5,067 bases of DNA, from the NCBI GenBank assembly GCA_017963875.1, contig JAGCTA010000203.1, positions 1 to 5,067 on the forward strand, given 5' to 3'. A program made the position numbers and the translations under genes. The DNA comes from Victivallales bacterium (lineage in GTDB: Bacteria; Verrucomicrobiota; Lentisphaeria; Oligosphaerales; Oligosphaeraceae). Positions 1-5,067 of the stretch are shown here, in pieces; position 1 is the first letter of the stretch; every line of letters begins with the position of its first letter. The notes beneath the pieces are model-generated. The model searched no databases and was not told the origin of the DNA. It saw nothing but the letters and a program-made list of their open reading frames with translations.

Positions 1-557
1 TGTCCAGGCAGTGCCCCTACTGCCTGACCGTCATGGCTGCCATCGACGCGATGGTATGCGACAACATAATCATGGACATTGCATACGACGATGACGAGTT
101 CGTTGTCCTTGTTTGGTTCGAGAAATGGGCTGAGGTCGAAATCGGTGGCTGTGGAGTAGCCAGTCTGGACGCCTGCAAGTTTGCGATTGCAATAGACGGC
201 GCACCCCCACATGGCGGGGCCGACTGTCAGCACGGCGCTGAAAGACTTGCTGTTAGGTGGGTTGAAGTGGAGGCTTTTGCGGTAGAACCCCGTGCCGACG
301 AGGAAAGAACTCGCCGCATGGGGTGTCAAAGACGCTCCCATTGGGAAATGCGGTTTGCGGTAATCTGGGTTGAAGCGTGCTGTGAGGCCAAAGAAATCCT
401 CCTCGTCATATAATTCATAATGGTCGTCCCAATACCCTGGGGTAACCATGAGGCCAGTGAAGGATTCAGGCTGAGGGAGTTCGGATTTGTCTGGCGTGAA
501 TTTTCTTGGCGAATAGAAAAAGGCCCAAGTGCCATCCAGAGAGAGGTGTTGTGTCAT
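1..557 (-). CDS. Glycoside hydrolase family 2 protein (beta-galactosidase/beta-glucuronidase type), N-terminal part
   Basis: This is the first 185 codons of a longer gene that leaves the window at base 1; the frame is open throughout. It begins MTQHLSLDGTWAFFYSP, the usual GH2 opening in which 'L(D/N)GxW' starts the N-terminal jelly-roll. Later landmarks of that sugar-binding domain are GTGFYRKSLHF (about 88-98) and the stretch from about 118 to 162, with the pattern V-x-x-N-x-K-x-A-G-x-x-x-G-Y, then FDLSPFL, then NELVIVVCN. In GH2 enzymes this domain packs beside an immunoglobulin-like domain and a TIM barrel that holds the two catalytic Glu residues; both would lie outside the window, so substrate specificity cannot be read. 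No signal peptide is visible, so a cytoplasmic enzyme acting on imported oligosaccharides is likely. It lies 60 bases downstream of the DUF3089 lipoprotein gene on the same strand, with no hairpin terminator between, so co-transcription is plausible. No clear Shine-Dalgarno precedes the ATG at 557-555. Confidence 0.85.
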   Translation of the reverse strand, partial: MTQHLSLDGTWAFFYSPRKFTPDKSELPQPESFTGLMVTPGYWDDHYELYDEEDFFGLTARFNPDYRKPHFPMGASLTPHAASSFLVGTGFYRKSLHFNPPNSKSFSAVLTVGPAMWGCAVYCNRKLAGVQTGYSTATDFDLSPFLEPNKDNELVIVVCNVHDYVVAYHRVDGSHDGQAVGALPG

Positions 558-617
558 GACTTTTAAAATGTTATGTTAAAATTTATGTTGTAAAAAAAAG
601 GAAATAAGATGGAAACT

Positions 618-1637
618 CTATTTTTTCCAGTTATGCTTGAAGATGTATTCACGGACACGTTCTCGCGCGTTTGAGACAATGCTTCCCAGGAAAATGCAAT
701 GTCTGTCAGCATAATACTGGCTGTCATGGAAAAACACCTGTGATCTGACTTCGTCCATTGTGCTGTTTAATTTAAAACGAATACAGCCAATGGAGGGGTC
801 GATGGTGGCACCTGCAGGGTTCTTTATTGTTTGCAGCCGAATTCTGACAGGAAATAGACAATTATAGAAAACCGCGTATGGATTGTCATCTGCGGATGCA
901 GGCGTCGTGTCTGTTTTCCAACTTATTGGATTCATCACATACGCATTGCTTAAGGCATAATCAGGTTTTGGGGCCGATTGCTCGATAGGATCCCATGCGA
1001 TGAGAACTCCAGTGTCAAATTGACCATTGGCTGGGACAATGGGGCGATTCTTGAAATCTTCGAGCATTGTTTCGCTTGTCCTTGGAGGTAGCCCTGAGAA
1101 GTATGCGGCGACAAAGCCATCCTCTGGTGTAATGTTTTTCATGCGTTTTAACGCCTCATATAAAACCAATGAGCCTTGACCTTGTCCGAAAAAGACATAA
1201 GGCCTGCCAGGTGAATGATAGTTGTCCAGGTAGAATTGAAAGGCATCGCAGGCATCATCAATGGCTGGCTGCAATGGTGTCTCCTCGTATGATTTCATGT
1301 TGGCATAGGCGAGTTCATAATATTCCTCGTATGGGAGGAGGCGAACAAACGGGCAGAAGACGCGCGTTTTCTTGCCAAAAGCCTTTTCTGTCTGGGAAAT
1401 TGTGAAATTTGTTGTTTCCTCAGCCATGTTTTTTTCCGCCCATGACAAGTAAAGAGTGTCATTGAGTGTAAAACTGCAGGGGTAGATGTAAAAAAGGTCA
1501 AAATCGGCAAAATAACGAGGTATGGCATTTTGACGAAGGACCCAGTTGGGATAGCGAGTGTATGCCTTATTGGATGACTGGCAGGAGAATAGGAGAACTA
1601 TAGACGATAGGAAACAAAAAAATAACAGGCGTTTCAT
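618..1637 (-). CDS. DUF3089-family (alpha/beta-hydrolase-like) lipoprotein with a substituted nucleophile
   Basis: This 339-residue protein starts with a basic N-terminus, a hydrophobic stretch and Cys19 in the context L-F-S-C, a lipoprotein signal, so it is probably membrane-anchored outside the cytoplasm. The body matches what I recall of the DUF3089 family (PF11288): DFDLFYIYP near 45-53, a Q-x-x-x-x-F-x-x-x-x-R-V-F-x-P-F segment near 82-97, an acidic helix before the nucleophile elbow (DDACDAFQFYL, 127-137), GRPYVFFGQGQGS (144-156), and a VMNPISW motif (234-240) like the family's 'NPLxW'. Members normally read G-H-S-Q-G at the elbow; here it is G-Q-G-Q-G, with Gly153 (codon GGT) where the nucleophile Ser is expected. 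The C-terminal His region (usually H-x-Y-D-Y) also looks altered, with Tyr309 near that place. Family membership is fairly secure, but activity is doubtful and the substrate is unknown. The reading frame is intact, so this is not an obvious pseudogene. The start was chosen because it gives the signal peptide; no good Shine-Dalgarno is seen. Confidence 0.8.
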   Translation of the reverse strand: MKRLLFFCFLSSIVLLFSCQSSNKAYTRYPNWVLRQNAIPRYFADFDLFYIYPCSFTLNDTLYLSWAEKNMAEETTNFTISQTEKAFGKKTRVFCPFVRLLPYEEYYELAYANMKSYEETPLQPAIDDACDAFQFYLDNYHSPGRPYVFFGQGQGSLVLYEALKRMKNITPEDGFVAAYFSGLPPRTSETMLEDFKNRPIVPANGQFDTGVLIAWDPIEQSAPKPDYALSNAYVMNPISWKTDTTPASADDNPYAVFYNCLFPVRIRLQTIKNPAGATIDPSIGCIRFKLNSTMDEVRSQVFFHDSQYYADRHCIFLGSIVSNARERVREYIFKHNWKK

Positions 1638-1693
1638 AGTTTTTTGAATTCTAGAAGATCACTGTGGAAATCCGTTGTTTTAGATTGCTCTCA

Positions 1694-1721
1694 AATATAA
1701 TTGCAATAAGGCAATTTACAA
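1694..1721 (-). promoter_or_regulatory. Candidate promoter for the DUF3089 lipoprotein gene
   Basis: Read on the minus strand, TTGTAA (1721-1716) is followed after 16 bases by TATATT (1699-1694), a fair sigma70-type pair. The same bases also read as TTG, 19 bases, TATATTTG (1699-1692), which fits the Bacteroidota consensus TTTG-N19-TAnnTTTG apart from the first T. Transcription would start near 1687 and leave a leader of about 50 bases before the ATG at 1637. AT-rich DNA yields such matches by chance, so this is a reasonable but unproven candidate. Confidence 0.4.
1699..1716. repeat. Perfect inverted repeat AATTGC-N6-GCAATT
   Basis: Two 6-base arms, AATTGC (1699-1704) and GCAATT (1711-1716), are exact reverse complements separated by six bases. 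The dyad almost exactly fills the spacer of the candidate minus-strand promoter, where a repressor or MerR-type activator could bind. The arms are short and AT-rich, so chance is a real alternative. Confidence 0.35.
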
Positions 1722-1831
1722 TATAAACCTGAATTGTTTTTCATATTATTACGGTTTCATGGACTGTGCTGTTTTTGAAACAATCGTGTTTTTTTAGTTT
1801 TTGCATATTTCCATGTCAAAAATGTCGCATT

Positions 1832-1860
1832 TTGTCATACTTTGGATTATATTATATCTT
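1832..1860 (+). promoter_or_regulatory. Candidate promoter for the regulator gene
   Basis: TTGTCA (1832-1837) matches the -35 consensus at five of six positions. Seventeen bases later TATCTT (1855-1860) matches the -10 consensus at four of six. Overlapping alternatives (TATATC at 1853, TATATT at 1848) have poorer spacing. Transcription from here would give a leader of roughly 160 bases before the ATG at 2026. Confidence 0.35.
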
Positions 1861-1933
1861 TTACCTTTAAAATTTGAGATGATAAAAGAAAGGATGAAAA
1901 CAATTTGAATTTTGAAATAGAATTAGAAAAGAA

Positions 1934-1985
1934 GGCCATTTGCGGCAATTAGTTTTGAAAGAGTGCCTTGCGAACTCAAATGGTT
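1934..1985 (+). promoter_or_regulatory. Possible stem-loop in the 5' leader of the regulator gene
   Basis: CCATTTG (1936-1942) pairs perfectly with CAAATGG (1977-1983), and G-U pairs at 1934-1935 with 1984-1985 would extend the stem to nine pairs. Inside the loop, GGCA (1944-1947) can pair with TGCC (1964-1967). The structure ends about 40 bases before the start codon. It matches no riboswitch that I know and has no run of U after it, so it is not a terminator. Confidence 0.25.
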
Positions 1986-2025
1986 GCTGGAGCACATAAT
2001 TGAAATTTTAAGATTGGGTTAATCA

Positions 2026-3702
2026 ATGACTGAGGAACAACGGAAAAAGTATAAGATTTTACTGGTTGACGATGATAAACTGGTTCGTTTCACATTGTCT
2101 GCGTTCTTTAGGCAGACGAATTACAACGTGACTGCTCTTTGTTCTCCTCAGGAAGGGATAGAACTGTTGAAGCAGGAGACGTTTGACGTTGTCATATCAG
2201 ATGTGGTGATGGAACCGATAGACGGTTTTTTGTTTCGCCAGATGATTCGTGAACACTTGCCTGATTTGCCGATCATCTTCCTGACATCTCTTGTAAACGG
2301 TCTGGACAATGCCCTTCTTGCGCAGGTCATGGAAGACACGTATTCGTATTATGTCCCCAAAAACACGAGCAAGCAGTTCCTTCTTGGGAAACTGGACCAG
2401 GTATTGCAGTTCTCTGGTGCCAAGCGCGAAATGAAAGAAATTCGCTTGCAGAACGAGGAGAATCAGATGCTGGCGAGCGAGGTTCAGAATGCCTTTTTGC
2501 CGCCATGGACATCCATTGAGGAGAAGTATCAGATCAGTTGGCTTTACAAGCCGCTGGGAAAAATCAGCGGTGACTTGTTTGAATGGCTGCCTGTGAACGA
2601 TCATTCGGTTCTTGCGGTTTTCGGTGATGTCGCAGGCCATGGGACGCATTCGGCTCTTGGCATGATGGCGATACAGGCGTTTTTGAAGCAGATGGCTTTT
2701 TATACGGAGGAGAAGATATGCAAGCCGCATGAGATTGCGCAGGAAATCAACGACTTCATTTCCCAGTATTTGTCAGGTCGTGTGTATATGTGCGGGCTGA
2801 TTTTGTATTGGAATCTTGACACGAATGTCATGCGAATGCATAACGCGGGATTTCTTGACATGACGAGTTTTGACATTCAGGATGGCAAGCGTAAGGACTT
2901 GAATCCGTCCCATTTGGGGTCGCTTCCCATGGGAATGATGAAGCAGACTGTGTATCGTGAAGCCGATACCGTAGAGTACATAGGCAATGATAATGAAGTG
3001 TATATCGTTGCTTCGGATGGCCTTATGGATCTTTCGAGAACAGAGTCTGGGGAGGAAGCCGTCGATCACTCGTTTTTTAATGACCTGCTTTCCATTTTGG
3101 TAAAGGACGTTGCCGATGAAAAGAACATCATCGCCTTGCCATACAAGTGCTATGAAAGCCTTGACCAGTTCGGTTATCACTATCCGCAGGACGACGTTTC
3201 GCTGATTGCATTGTTCAAGCCGAAAATCGAGGACAAAAATGCCAGGATCTTCATCAGCCGCGTCAATCCGAATATCGAGGATGTCGATAAGGTCAGTATC
3301 CGTGTCGCGGACTTCCTGATGGGGCTGAATATGCCGATGGAGTTCTCCACGAAGGTCGAGTTGCTCCTTGAGGAGCATCTGGTGAACATCATAGAGCACG
3401 GCATGAGTGAATACCATACAAAAAATGATTTTATCATGATAAAACTTGACTGCCAGGAGTCAGGTCTGGTCTTGACTGTGTGGGATCGTGGCAAGGAATG
3501 GAATACCGCCATGTTTGACAGGAGTTCGAAACCAGACCGCGCATTGGAGTTTTTGAATTCCCAGCATGCTTCCAGCGGACGCGGGGTTCTTATCATGCGG
3601 AAAATCGCCCCGAAAATCACCCATGAACGGCATTGTGGCATGAATGAAACAGCATTTCATATTCCATACACGGATGGCACGGAATCTTCTGATGCGTCAT
3701 GA
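2026..3702 (+). CDS. Response regulator with fused PP2C (SpoIIE/RsbU-type) phosphatase and RsbW-type serine kinase
   Basis: This 558-residue cytoplasmic protein has three domains. A CheY-like receiver (about 9-128) carries the acidic pocket D15-D17, phospho-acceptor D59, switch T87 and conserved K112. A charged helical linker (about 131-157), ending in the RsbU-like ASEVQNAFLPP, leads to a SpoIIE-type PP2C phosphatase (about 165-398) with metal-binding landmarks SGDLFEW (D183), GDVAGHG (D201), SDGL (D331) and QDDVSL (D389/D390). The last part (about 405-548) is a GHKL kinase like RsbW/SpoIIAB: the N-box has E450, N454 and H458, the G1 box is WDRGK (D487, G489) and the G2 box is SSGRGVLIM (517-524). 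A phosphorelay signal on D59 would be expected to tip the balance between dephosphorylating and phosphorylating a STAS-domain antagonist. Neither a cognate histidine kinase nor a STAS protein is in the window. The ATG at 2026 puts the receiver core at the usual distance from the N-terminus; Shine-Dalgarno is weak. It precedes the sugar transferase gene by 42 bases, which suggests EPS control, as for SypE. Confidence 0.92.
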   Translation: MTEEQRKKYKILLVDDDKLVRFTLSAFFRQTNYNVTALCSPQEGIELLKQETFDVVISDVVMEPIDGFLFRQMIREHLPDLPIIFLTSLVNGLDNALLAQVMEDTYSYYVPKNTSKQFLLGKLDQVLQFSGAKREMKEIRLQNEENQMLASEVQNAFLPPWTSIEEKYQISWLYKPLGKISGDLFEWLPVNDHSVLAVFGDVAGHGTHSALGMMAIQAFLKQMAFYTEEKICKPHEIAQEINDFISQYLSGRVYMCGLILYWNLDTNVMRMHNAGFLDMTSFDIQDGKRKDLNPSHLGSLPMGMMKQTVYREADTVEYIGNDNEVYIVASDGLMDLSRTESGEEAVDHSFFNDLLSILVKDVADEKNIIALPYKCYESLDQFGYHYPQDDVSLIALFKPKIEDKNARIFISRVNPNIEDVDKVSIRVADFLMGLNMPMEFSTKVELLLEEHLVNIIEHGMSEYHTKNDFIMIKLDCQESGLVLTVWDRGKEWNTAMFDRSSKPDRALEFLNSQHASSGRGVLIMRKIAPKITHERHCGMNETAFHIPYTDGTESSDAS

Positions 3703-3704
3703 CG
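3695..3704. repeat. 10-base perfect palindrome CGTCATGACG at the end of the regulator gene
   Basis: CGTCATGACG equals its own reverse complement and overlaps the stop codon (TGA, 3700-3702) of the regulator gene. It lies six bases upstream of an extended -10 element, roughly where the -35 box would be. That is a usual place for an activator or repressor site, but no family can be named and the palindrome may be accidental. Confidence 0.3.
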
Positions 3705-3710
3705 TTTTCA

Positions 3711-3719
3711 TGGTATAAT
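3711..3719 (+). promoter_or_regulatory. Extended -10 promoter element upstream of the sugar transferase gene
   Basis: TGGTATAAT is a perfect match to the extended -10 consensus TGnTATAAT. No good -35 hexamer lies 16-18 bases upstream (the bases there are near GATGCG), which is normal for extended -10 promoters or for those needing an activator. Transcription would begin near 3726, about 19 bases before the ATG at 3745. It could drive the transferase and the following gene separately from the regulator gene. Confidence 0.5.
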
Positions 3720-3744
3720 CCGCGTTTTTTGACGGAACATAAAT

Positions 3745-4476
3745 ATGGAAAAGGAAAAAAGAGACAGGGTTGCAACAGAGGAACTGACGCGTCTGACCAT
3801 GGAATTGTCTTCCAGAAAGGAGGCTGGCCATGGTCTGGCGTTTAGGATGCGAGCATGGAATGCGACTATTTGGTTCTCGTATAAATTGAAGCGTTTCATC
3901 GACCTCGTCGTATCTTTTTGTGCGCTGATTGTCCTGTTTCCGCTGTTGCTTCTTATTGGAATTTTAATCAAACTGACTTCGCCTGGCGCCATGATATTTA
4001 CTCAGATACGCGTTGGTCGCTATGGACGGTATTTCCGCTTCTACAAATTCCGCACGATGTACATAGACGCGGAGGAGCGCAAGGCGCAACTGCTGGAGCA
4101 GAACCAATCCGCTGACGGGGTGATTTTCAAAATGAAGAACGACCCGCGCGTGACACCCATTGGACGGATCCTTCGCAAGACGAGTCTGGATGAATTGCCA
4201 CAACTGGTGAATGTATTTTTAGGCGACATGAGCCTTGTAGGTCCCCGTCCACCTGTTCCCCAGGAAGTCAGGGAATATACTCTCGAGGACAGGAAAAGGC
4301 TGAATGTCATTCCAGGGCTGACATGCATCTGGCAGATATCGGGGCGCAGCGACATCCCGTTCTCAGGTCAGGTCAAGTTGGACAAGGAATACATTGTCTC
4401 ACGTGGCTTTTGGCGTGATATTTGGATTCTTCTGAAAACCATTCCAGCGATTTTCATAGGCAAGGGAGCGTACTGA
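3745..4476 (+). CDS. Membrane sugar transferase (polyprenyl-phosphate phosphoglycosyl transferase, bacterial sugar transferase family)
   Basis: This 243-residue protein belongs to the bacterial sugar transferase family (PF02397; PglC and the catalytic part of WbaP/WcaJ). These enzymes move a sugar-1-phosphate from a nucleotide sugar to undecaprenyl phosphate, the first membrane step of EPS, capsule, O-antigen or glycan assembly. After a charged N-terminal stretch of about 47 residues, one hydrophobic segment (about 51-76) follows the basic YKLKR; in PglC this is a re-entrant helix that does not cross the membrane. Conserved motifs are KFRTM (101-105), DPRVTPIGR (133-141), the catalytic Asp-Glu pair in TSLDELPQL (D149, E150), SLVGPRP (163-169) and PGLTCIWQISGR (190-201). 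No four-helix N-terminal domain is present, so it is the short form, somewhat longer than PglC (about 200 residues). The sugar cannot be told from sequence. It is preceded by an extended -10 element and is followed after six bases by the nucleotidyltransferase-like gene, almost surely in the same operon. Confidence 0.93.
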   Translation: MEKEKRDRVATEELTRLTMELSSRKEAGHGLAFRMRAWNATIWFSYKLKRFIDLVVSFCALIVLFPLLLLIGILIKLTSPGAMIFTQIRVGRYGRYFRFYKFRTMYIDAEERKAQLLEQNQSADGVIFKMKNDPRVTPIGRILRKTSLDELPQLVNVFLGDMSLVGPRPPVPQEVREYTLEDRKRLNVIPGLTCIWQISGRSDIPFSGQVKLDKEYIVSRGFWRDIWILLKTIPAIFIGKGAY

Positions 4477-4482
4477 GAAAAG

Positions 4483-5067
4483 ATGAGAGCAATTCTTAGT
4501 CCATATTCTTCCGAAGACGGCTGGCAGGCGGAGTTTTTTCAGGAAAAGTCATTGTGTGCCTTGCCTATAGCGGGGAAACCGTATGCCGAGCATCTAATTG
4601 ATCTATGTTCTTTGATGGGCGTGGACGGTGTATTGATTCGAGATTACAATTACGATCTCGAGTTCGGCAAGGAAGTGATGGCTGGGCATCGATGGCCTTT
4701 GGAAGTCAACTACCAAGGTGCGGCATTGTCTCGTTCAGCCATGAAGATGAATGCACAGCATAAGGCTTTCCTTGGAGGCGACGATGTGGTGATTCTGAAT
4801 GGAAGCATCCTGCCTATGCCGTCTTCTGCCCACGAATTGCTTAATGACATGGAACCGATGGAAGACGATACGTTGGGGGATGGCGTGTATTTGTTGCGAA
4901 AAGGAAAACTATGGAGAAGCAAGGCGCCTGTCAAGGTGCTTCATTCTGTAAAGGACTATTTTGACATCAATTTCGAGTTGATGGAAACTCCTGGTGTCTA
5001 TGTGCTGCCAGGCTATTCCGCAGAGAATTCCGTGTATATGGGGATGAATGTGGCAATCATGTCGGAA
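4483..5067 (+). CDS. Nucleotidyltransferase-like protein with beta-helix start, probably EPS-related, C-terminus cut
   Basis: The frame from the ATG at 4483 is open for 195 codons to the window end. The opening MRAIL resembles the first strand of sugar-1-phosphate nucleotidyltransferases, and ALPIAGKPYAEHLID (26-40), followed by GVDGVLI, matches their 'PxAGKPLxEH' region and next strand. DVVILNGSILP (101-111) sits where these enzymes have the metal-binding 'NGD', but here the Asp is Ser108. The glycine-rich GxGTR nucleotide loop between residues 5 and 25 is not recognisable. From about 172, VYVLPGYSAENSVYMGMNVAIM shows the hexapeptide rhythm ('xGxNVxI') of a left-handed beta-helix, as in GlmU-like proteins. 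The overall plan is thus GlmU-like with an eroded active site. Its start lies six bases after the sugar transferase stop, so the two are likely co-translated and work in the same pathway. A role as a structural or regulatory homologue, or as an acyltransferase through the missing C-terminus, is possible. Family call moderate; activity unknown. Confidence 0.65.
   Translation, partial: MRAILSPYSSEDGWQAEFFQEKSLCALPIAGKPYAEHLIDLCSLMGVDGVLIRDYNYDLEFGKEVMAGHRWPLEVNYQGAALSRSAMKMNAQHKAFLGGDDVVILNGSILPMPSSAHELLNDMEPMEDDTLGDGVYLLRKGKLWRSKAPVKVLHSVKDYFDINFELMETPGVYVLPGYSAENSVYMGMNVAIMSE

Larger units (their letters stand above)
1638..2025. other. AT-rich divergent intergenic region
   Basis: This 388-base spacer separates the leftward lipoprotein gene from the rightward regulator gene. 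It is much richer in A and T than the genes on either side, and I see no convincing coding frame. It should hold the promoters of both transcription units. Candidates are listed separately: a minus-strand promoter with a dyad (1694-1721), a plus-strand promoter (1832-1860), and a stem-loop in the leader of the regulator mRNA (1934-1985). No tRNA, known riboswitch or attachment site is recognisable. Confidence 0.8.

Noticed and set aside
33..413. Plus-strand open frame of 126 codons
   Set aside because: It lies antisense inside the GH2 gene, has no domain likeness, and the opposite strand carries a clear GH2 domain in a frame open across the whole stretch.
592..599. Run of eight T on the minus strand between the lipoprotein and GH2 genes, considered as a terminator
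   Set aside because: No GC-rich hairpin precedes it on the minus strand, so an intrinsic terminator is not supported.
1773..1960. Three copies of TTTTGAAA (1773, 1910, 1953) considered as regulator binding sites
   Set aside because: The spacings are irregular and the words are short in very AT-rich DNA, so chance is a sufficient explanation.
2197..2730. Minus-strand open frame of 177 codons
   Set aside because: It is antisense to the receiver and phosphatase coding region; this is a frame shadow created by codon bias.
2773..3417. Minus-strand open frame of 214 codons
   Set aside because: It is wholly antisense to the phosphatase and kinase domains of the regulator, whose motifs are intact. 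Its translation resembles no known protein and has no start signal.
3725..3730. Six T after the regulator gene, considered as an intrinsic terminator
   Set aside because: The bases just before it form the extended -10 element and CCGCG, with no stable stem adjacent to the T run. A promoter reading fits better.

Overview
The window is a 5.07 kb piece of bacterial chromosome with five protein genes, two of them cut by the window edges. It has no RNA gene, insertion sequence, CRISPR array or phage gene that I can recognise. An AT-rich divergent spacer (about 1638-2025) splits it into a leftward sugar-degradation or envelope half and a rightward half that looks like the start of an exopolysaccharide (EPS) locus with its own regulator.

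Left half (minus strand). A 339-residue lipoprotein of the DUF3089 alpha/beta-hydrolase-like family (618-1637) is followed, 60 bases downstream on the same strand, by the N-terminal sugar-binding domain of a glycoside hydrolase family 2 enzyme (557 down to base 1, running off the window). The lipoprotein has Gly where the family carries its nucleophile Ser, so it may be a pseudo-hydrolase. A candidate promoter for this strand lies at about 1694-1721, with a perfect dyad filling its spacer.

Right half (plus strand). The first gene (2026-3702) encodes a three-domain regulator: a CheY-like receiver, a SpoIIE/RsbU-type PP2C phosphatase and an RsbW-type HATPase serine kinase. All key residues of the three domains appear intact. 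It is followed by a small membrane phosphoglycosyl transferase (3745-4476) of the type that starts EPS or O-antigen repeat units on undecaprenyl phosphate. Six bases further is a partial gene (4483 to the window end) that looks like a sugar-nucleotidyltransferase with a degenerate active site leading into a left-handed beta-helix.

How they may work together. The receiver-phosphatase-kinase protein should set the phosphorylation state of a STAS-domain antagonist protein in a partner-switching circuit. Its position directly upstream of an EPS-initiating transferase recalls the Vibrio fischeri syp locus, where SypE (receiver plus kinase plus PP2C) controls SypA and polysaccharide-dependent biofilm. 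The domain order here differs from SypE. No STAS protein is in the window.

Organism. It is a bacterium with lipoproteins and glycan metabolism, moderate GC in genes, AT-rich spacers, and start codons mostly without a clear Shine-Dalgarno sequence. One candidate promoter also fits the Bacteroidota consensus TAnnTTTG. Bacteroidota, Fibrobacterota or the Lentisphaerota/Verrucomicrobiota group are all possible, and I cannot decide between them from the sequence alone.
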